From assembly GCA_003641465.1 (NCBI GenBank), contig QNAJ01000039.1, forward strand, positions 1 through 9,919: DNA of 9,919 bases. Direction: 5' to 3'. This document shows, in pieces, positions 7,207 to 9,919 of this stretch; positions within the stretch are counted from its first letter, which is position 1; each line of letters starts with the position of its first letter. This DNA is from Verrucomicrobiota bacterium (lineage in GTDB: Bacteria > Verrucomicrobiota > Kiritimatiellia > B70-G9). Below the pieces are notes generated by a model that did no database searches, was not told the origin of the DNA, and was given only the letters and a program-made list of their open reading frames with translations. Made by a program: the position numbers and the translations under genes.

Positions 7207-8229
7207 TCACTGGCGGAAAGCCGCCTGGCAGGCGGTGATCGCCACAACGCCGACAATATCCGCCGAGGAGCATCCACGCGAAAGATCGTTTACCGGCGCA
7301 GTCAATCCCTGAAGAATCGGCCCGAACGCCCGGGCTCCGGCCAATCTTTCGACCAGCTTATATCCGATGTTACCCGACTGAATATCCGGGAATATCAGGA
7401 TGTTGGCAGCCCCCCGTAAAGGGCTGGTAGGACATTTTCTTCTGGCAACATCGGGAACCAGAGCCGCATCGGCCTGAAGCTCTCCGTCGCTGATGACGTC
7501 CGCCCGACCCAGCTCCTCCATCCGCCGCCGCATAAGCTGAGCAGCGCGGGCTACCTTGTCCACCAGGGGATGCTTGGCACTTCCATGTGTGGAGAAGGAA
7601 AGGAAGGCGACCCGCGGCGGCCGCCCGGTCAATGCGGTGAAAGTCTCGCATGTCGCGATCGCGATGTCTACCAGTTGCCCACTGTTGGGTTCCGGATTCA
7701 CGCCGCAGTCGGCGAATGCCAGGACGCGATCACCGGCCGGCGAAGGCTGAGCGAGGTCCATAATGAAACAACTGCTGGCGATGTTTATGCCCTCTTCAGT
7801 ACCCAGGCAACGAAAAGCGGCCCTGAGCATATCCGGAGTGGACGCGATACTCCCCGCCACCATGCCATCCGCCAGGCCCGCCCGTACCATCATGTTGCCG
7901 AAATACAGCCGGTTACGCATGATTTCCCGGGCCTGCACCCGGGTTACGCCCTTGTGGGCTCGCAAACGGTAGAACTGCTCGGCCAGCTCCTCACTCTCTT
8001 CCGCCTTCAGCCAGTTTTTCACCGTCAGACCGGCAATCTCTACTGACACTCCGGCTTCCGCACTGGCCCCAGAGATCTCCTCTTCGGTAGCCAGGATAAT
8101 CACCCGCGCGATCCTCTGGCGGACCACCTCCACCGCGGCCTCCACCACACGCGGGTCCTGGCCTTCCGCCAACACAATCTGCTTGTTGGCAGCCCTGGCG
8201 CGGGGAATGATGGAATCGAGAATGCTCAT
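7207..8229 (-). CDS. pta: Phosphate acetyltransferase
   Basis: Reversible transfer of the acetyl group between CoA and phosphate (acetyl-CoA + Pi = acetyl phosphate + CoA), the partner step of acetate kinase in the cytosol. The 340-residue product is the short form without the N-terminal DRTGG/BioD-like regulatory domains of the enterobacterial enzyme. Family segments are clear: LAEGQDPRVVEA near the N-terminus, LADGMVAGS, FADCGVNPEPNSGQLVDIA, FLSFSTHGSAKHP, DGELQADAAL, SPLRGAANILIFPDIQSGNIGYKLVERL and NDLSRGCSSADIV. Ser317, Arg318 and Asp324 align with the catalytic/substrate residues Ser309, Arg310 and Asp316 of the Methanosarcina enzyme. ATG 8229 overlaps the ackA stop in ATGA (8226-8229), and an AGGCGAG stretch just upstream inside ackA can serve as ribosome site, so the two are translationally coupled. 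Phosphate butyryltransferase is a related family, but these motifs and the ackA partner favour Pta. Confidence 0.96.
   Translation of the reverse strand: MSILDSIIPRARAANKQIVLAEGQDPRVVEAAVEVVRQRIARVIILATEEEISGASAEAGVSVEIAGLTVKNWLKAEESEELAEQFYRLRAHKGVTRVQAREIMRNRLYFGNMMVRAGLADGMVAGSIASTPDMLRAAFRCLGTEEGINIASSCFIMDLAQPSPAGDRVLAFADCGVNPEPNSGQLVDIAIATCETFTALTGRPPRVAFLSFSTHGSAKHPLVDKVARAAQLMRRRMEELGRADVISDGELQADAALVPDVARRKCPTSPLRGAANILIFPDIQSGNIGYKLVERLAGARAFGPILQGLTAPVNDLSRGCSSADIVGVVAITACQAAFRQ
7212..7236. repeat. GC-rich overlapping stem-loops in the convergent GT-C/pta junction
   Basis: GGCGG (7212-7216), CCGCC (7221-7225) and GGCGG (7231-7235) lie in a row, so the middle CCGCC can pair with either neighbour, giving two mutually exclusive 5-bp hairpins with loops of 4 and 5 nt. 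The site lies 18 nt past the GT-C stop and within the last codons of pta. With no T-run on either strand, it is not a standard intrinsic terminator. It may slow polymerase or protect the GT-C mRNA end, or may simply reflect GC-rich coding sequence. Confidence 0.3.
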
Positions 8230-9455
8230 CGGCTCTCGCCTGACTGCGCCGTTATCACTGCCACTGTCTCCCTCGCGATCATCAGCTCTTCATTCGTCGG
8301 CATCACCACGGCCTTCAGCCGACTGTTCTCGGTGGAAATCACCGCCGGCCGCCCGACCGCCTGTTCGTTCTTCGCGGCATCAAGCGCGCATCCCAGAACC
8401 TCGAGGTTACGGATCACACGCTCACGGATATAGGGGGAATTCTCGCCGATTCCACCGGTGAATACCAGTACATCGGCCCCTCCCAGGACAGCGTAATAGG
8501 CGCCGATATAGGAAACCAGCCGGTGAACAAACATCCATATCGCACGCGATGCCTTCTCATGACCCTTTTCCGCCGCTGCAATAACGTCGCGCATATCGCT
8601 GCTGCCGATACCCGCAACTCCCAGCAGTCCACTCTTCTTGTTCAGGAGACGGTCTACCTCATCGGCGGACATCCCCTGCCGTACCAGATACAGTACAACA
8701 CCGGGGTCAATATCCCCGCAGCGGGTTCCCATGACCAGCCCGGCCAGCGGTGTCATTCCCATGCTGGTCTCCACTACCCTGCCTTGTGACACAGCGGTGA
8801 CGCTGGCGCCATTTCCCAGGTGGCAGGTAATCATCCTGAGGCGGTCCAGTCCGGTACCCAGATAATCCGCCGTCGCCAGAGCAACGTATTTGTGTGACGT
8901 ACCATGAAAGCCGTACTTTCTTACCCCGAACTTCTCATAATATTCGTAGGGGATCGCATACAGATAGGCCGCCGGCGGCAGGGAATGGTGAAATGCCGTA
9001 TCGAAAACCGCCACGTTGGGGACCCCAGGGAGCACCGATTCTACCGCTTCGATCCCTTTCAGGTTGGGGGGATTGTGTAAGGGGGCCAGAACAGAAAATT
9101 CCCGGATACTTGCTTTGACTTCCTCCGTAATAAGTGTCGAATCGTGATACTTCTCACCGCCATGCACTACCCGGTGGCCGACCGCCTCAACTTCGGCAAT
9201 GCTCTTAAGGACGCCGCGGTCCGGGTCCACCAGCGTATCGCATATCAGACGCATGGCCTCGTCGTGACTGCCTATGCTGACTTCCTCGTCCACGTGCCGG
9301 CCGTCGTGACGCACAAACTTCAGGCGGGGCGCCGGCAGAGCTATGCGCTCCACGATTCCCCGCGCGAGCATTTTCTCATCCTCCATGGAAAACACCATGA
9401 ACTTGATGGAGGAACTGCCCGCGTTGATCACCAGCACGATTCTCGGTCTTTTCAC
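8226..9455 (-). CDS. ackA: Acetate kinase
   Basis: Reversible phosphorylation of acetate by ATP (acetate + ATP = acetyl phosphate + ADP); with Pta it yields ATP during acetate formation or activates acetate for assimilation. The 409-residue length is typical. ASKHA-fold landmarks are all visible: NAGSSSIKF with Asn11, Ser14, Ser16 and Lys18; HRVVHGGE with Arg95; LAPLHNPPN with His127; FDTAFH with Asp152; YGFHGTSH with His184; CHLGNGAS; GTRCGDIDP with Arg245; FTGGIGEN; and TNEELMIA with Glu389. Position 246 is Cys where many enzymes have Ser. The GTG start at 9455 is preceded by GGGAG about 6 nt upstream. It is the first gene of an ackA-pta operon, with a 4-bp ATGA overlap. A perfect inverted repeat lies 54 bp upstream of the start, and hypE precedes on the same strand 144 bp away. 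Confidence 0.98.
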   Translation of the reverse strand: MKRPRIVLVINAGSSSIKFMVFSMEDEKMLARGIVERIALPAPRLKFVRHDGRHVDEEVSIGSHDEAMRLICDTLVDPDRGVLKSIAEVEAVGHRVVHGGEKYHDSTLITEEVKASIREFSVLAPLHNPPNLKGIEAVESVLPGVPNVAVFDTAFHHSLPPAAYLYAIPYEYYEKFGVRKYGFHGTSHKYVALATADYLGTGLDRLRMITCHLGNGASVTAVSQGRVVETSMGMTPLAGLVMGTRCGDIDPGVVLYLVRQGMSADEVDRLLNKKSGLLGVAGIGSSDMRDVIAAAEKGHEKASRAIWMFVHRLVSYIGAYYAVLGGADVLVFTGGIGENSPYIRERVIRNLEVLGCALDAAKNEQAVGRPAVISTENSRLKAVVMPTNEELMIARETVAVITAQSGESR

Positions 9456-9508
9456 ACAAATCTCCCTCTACTGTTCTTGAAGACCTTAGGTGAACTCCAG
9501 CTCCGGAT

Positions 9509-9525
9509 GAGGATCACAAATCCTC
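9509..9525. promoter_or_regulatory. Perfect inverted repeat upstream of ackA, possible operator
   Basis: GAGGAT (9509-9514) and ATCCTC (9520-9525) form a perfect 6-bp inverted repeat with a 5-bp spacer, 54 bp before the ackA GTG. On the minus strand, a weak promoter-like pair lies just upstream (TTGCAG, 17 bp, TAGAAG), so the repeat would fall around or just after the start of transcription, where a repressor could act. As RNA it is a small hairpin without a following U-run, so a terminator for hypE is less likely. Chance occurrence is possible. I see no clear terminator after hypE in the rest of the 144-bp gap. Confidence 0.3.
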
Positions 9526-9599
9526 TTCTATCTCAGAAGCTGCGGTCCTGCAAGTCATTTCGCCCGCTCAGGCCGCGTGATCCCGCCGGTGACGGTTTC

Positions 9600-9919
9600 T
9601 CAACAAATCCTCGGCAATTGTTCGCCGCTCAACATGTCGAGAATCCGAGACGTTCCCAGCGCGCTGCGGACAACCACCCGGCCGCCGGCCGTTTTCCCGG
9701 TTACCGAACCCACCACCCGGGCCATCCGTCCCGCCGGATGCGAACGAATGACCTCCAGCGCCTGCCCAGCCCACCGATCCGGCAGAATAACGACCATGGC
9801 ACCCTCATTGGCCACGTATAAGGGGTCTAATCCCAACAGCTCGCATGCGCCTCTGACCTCGTCACCAATGGGAACACTGTCTTCCTCCAGCTCCATGCGC
9901 ACACCGGCAGACGCGGCAA
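9600..9919 (-). CDS. hypE: Hydrogenase maturation factor HypE, C-terminal part (cut by window edge)
   Basis: HypE, with HypF, makes the cyanide ligands of the [NiFe]-hydrogenase iron: HypF carbamoylates the C-terminal Cys of HypE, and HypE then uses ATP to dehydrate it to a thiocyanate that is passed to the HypC-HypD complex. Only about the last 106 residues are present. They include GDEVRGACELLGLDPLYVANEG, a typical AIRS/PurM-like C-terminal domain stretch, then HPAGRMARVVGSV, ALGTSRILDM and the hallmark tail EQLPRIC directly before the stop, so the reactive terminal Cys is intact. The frame stays open through the right edge (AASAG precedes the GTG at 9902), so that GTG is an internal Val codon and the true start lies outside the window. 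In other bacteria hypE usually closes a hyp gene cluster, which predicts hypD/hypC and possibly hydrogenase genes beyond 9919. Confidence 0.93.
   Translation of the reverse strand, partial: AASAGVRMELEEDSVPIGDEVRGACELLGLDPLYVANEGAMVVILPDRWAGQALEVIRSHPAGRMARVVGSVTGKTAGGRVVVRSALGTSRILDMLSGEQLPRIC

Noticed and set aside
9456..9599. Intrinsic terminator between hypE and ackA
   Set aside because: No GC-rich hairpin followed by a T-run is visible on the minus strand; the one clean hairpin (9509-9525) is closer to the ackA start and lacks a U-tract.
9144..9821. 225-codon plus-strand open frame across ackA, the gap and hypE
   Set aside because: It is antisense to two confidently identified genes and its composition (many His, Arg, Pro) looks like a reverse-strand artefact.
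9600..9902. A stand-alone 100-residue protein starting at GTG 9902
   Set aside because: The frame stays open to the window edge and the sequence is the C-terminal domain of HypE, so this GTG is an internal Val codon.

Overview
The window is a compact, GC-rich bacterial chromosome segment holding six genes: five complete and one cut by the right edge. Nothing in it is archaeal or eukaryotic. A predicted lipoprotein whose +2 residue is not Asp and a multi-pass GT-C membrane protein suggest a diderm bacterium. A [NiFe]-hydrogenase maturation gene next to an acetate kinase/phosphotransacetylase pair suggests anaerobic or fermentative, acetate-forming or acetate-using, hydrogen-linked metabolism. 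I would guess a Desulfobacterota-like or related anaerobic lineage, but the window has no rRNA or ribosomal gene, so this is a weak inference.

Layout from left to right: (1) a plus-strand gene for a 1043-residue predicted lipoprotein with two discoidin (F5/8 type C-like) domains and a C-terminal alpha/alpha-barrel glycosidase-like domain, 27-3158. (2) Convergent to it, a minus-strand gpmI for cofactor-independent phosphoglycerate mutase of the long plant-like type, 3252-4931. (3) A 222-bp divergent intergenic region with possible promoter elements and a 17-codon candidate micro-ORF. (4) A plus-strand GT-C glycosyltransferase-like membrane protein with a long soluble C-terminal part, 5154-7193. 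(5) Convergent to that after only 13 bp, a minus-strand operon ackA-pta with ATGA start/stop overlap, 7207-9455. (6) After 144 bp containing a perfect inverted repeat, the C-terminal part of hypE on the same strand, running off the window at 9919.

Together, ackA and pta interconvert acetyl-CoA and acetate with ATP formation or use, gpmI belongs to glycolysis/gluconeogenesis, and HypE makes the cyanide ligands of [NiFe]-hydrogenase. The two plus-strand genes look like envelope glycan functions, one polymer building and one trimming, and have no evident metabolic tie to the minus-strand genes. No mobile element, CRISPR array, tRNA or rRNA was seen. No gene-free stretch exceeds 222 bp. I did not find a clear new multi-gene system. 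The least explained parts are the large discoidin-glycosidase lipoprotein, the C-terminal part of the GT-C protein, and the short elements in the 4932-5153 and 9456-9599 gaps.
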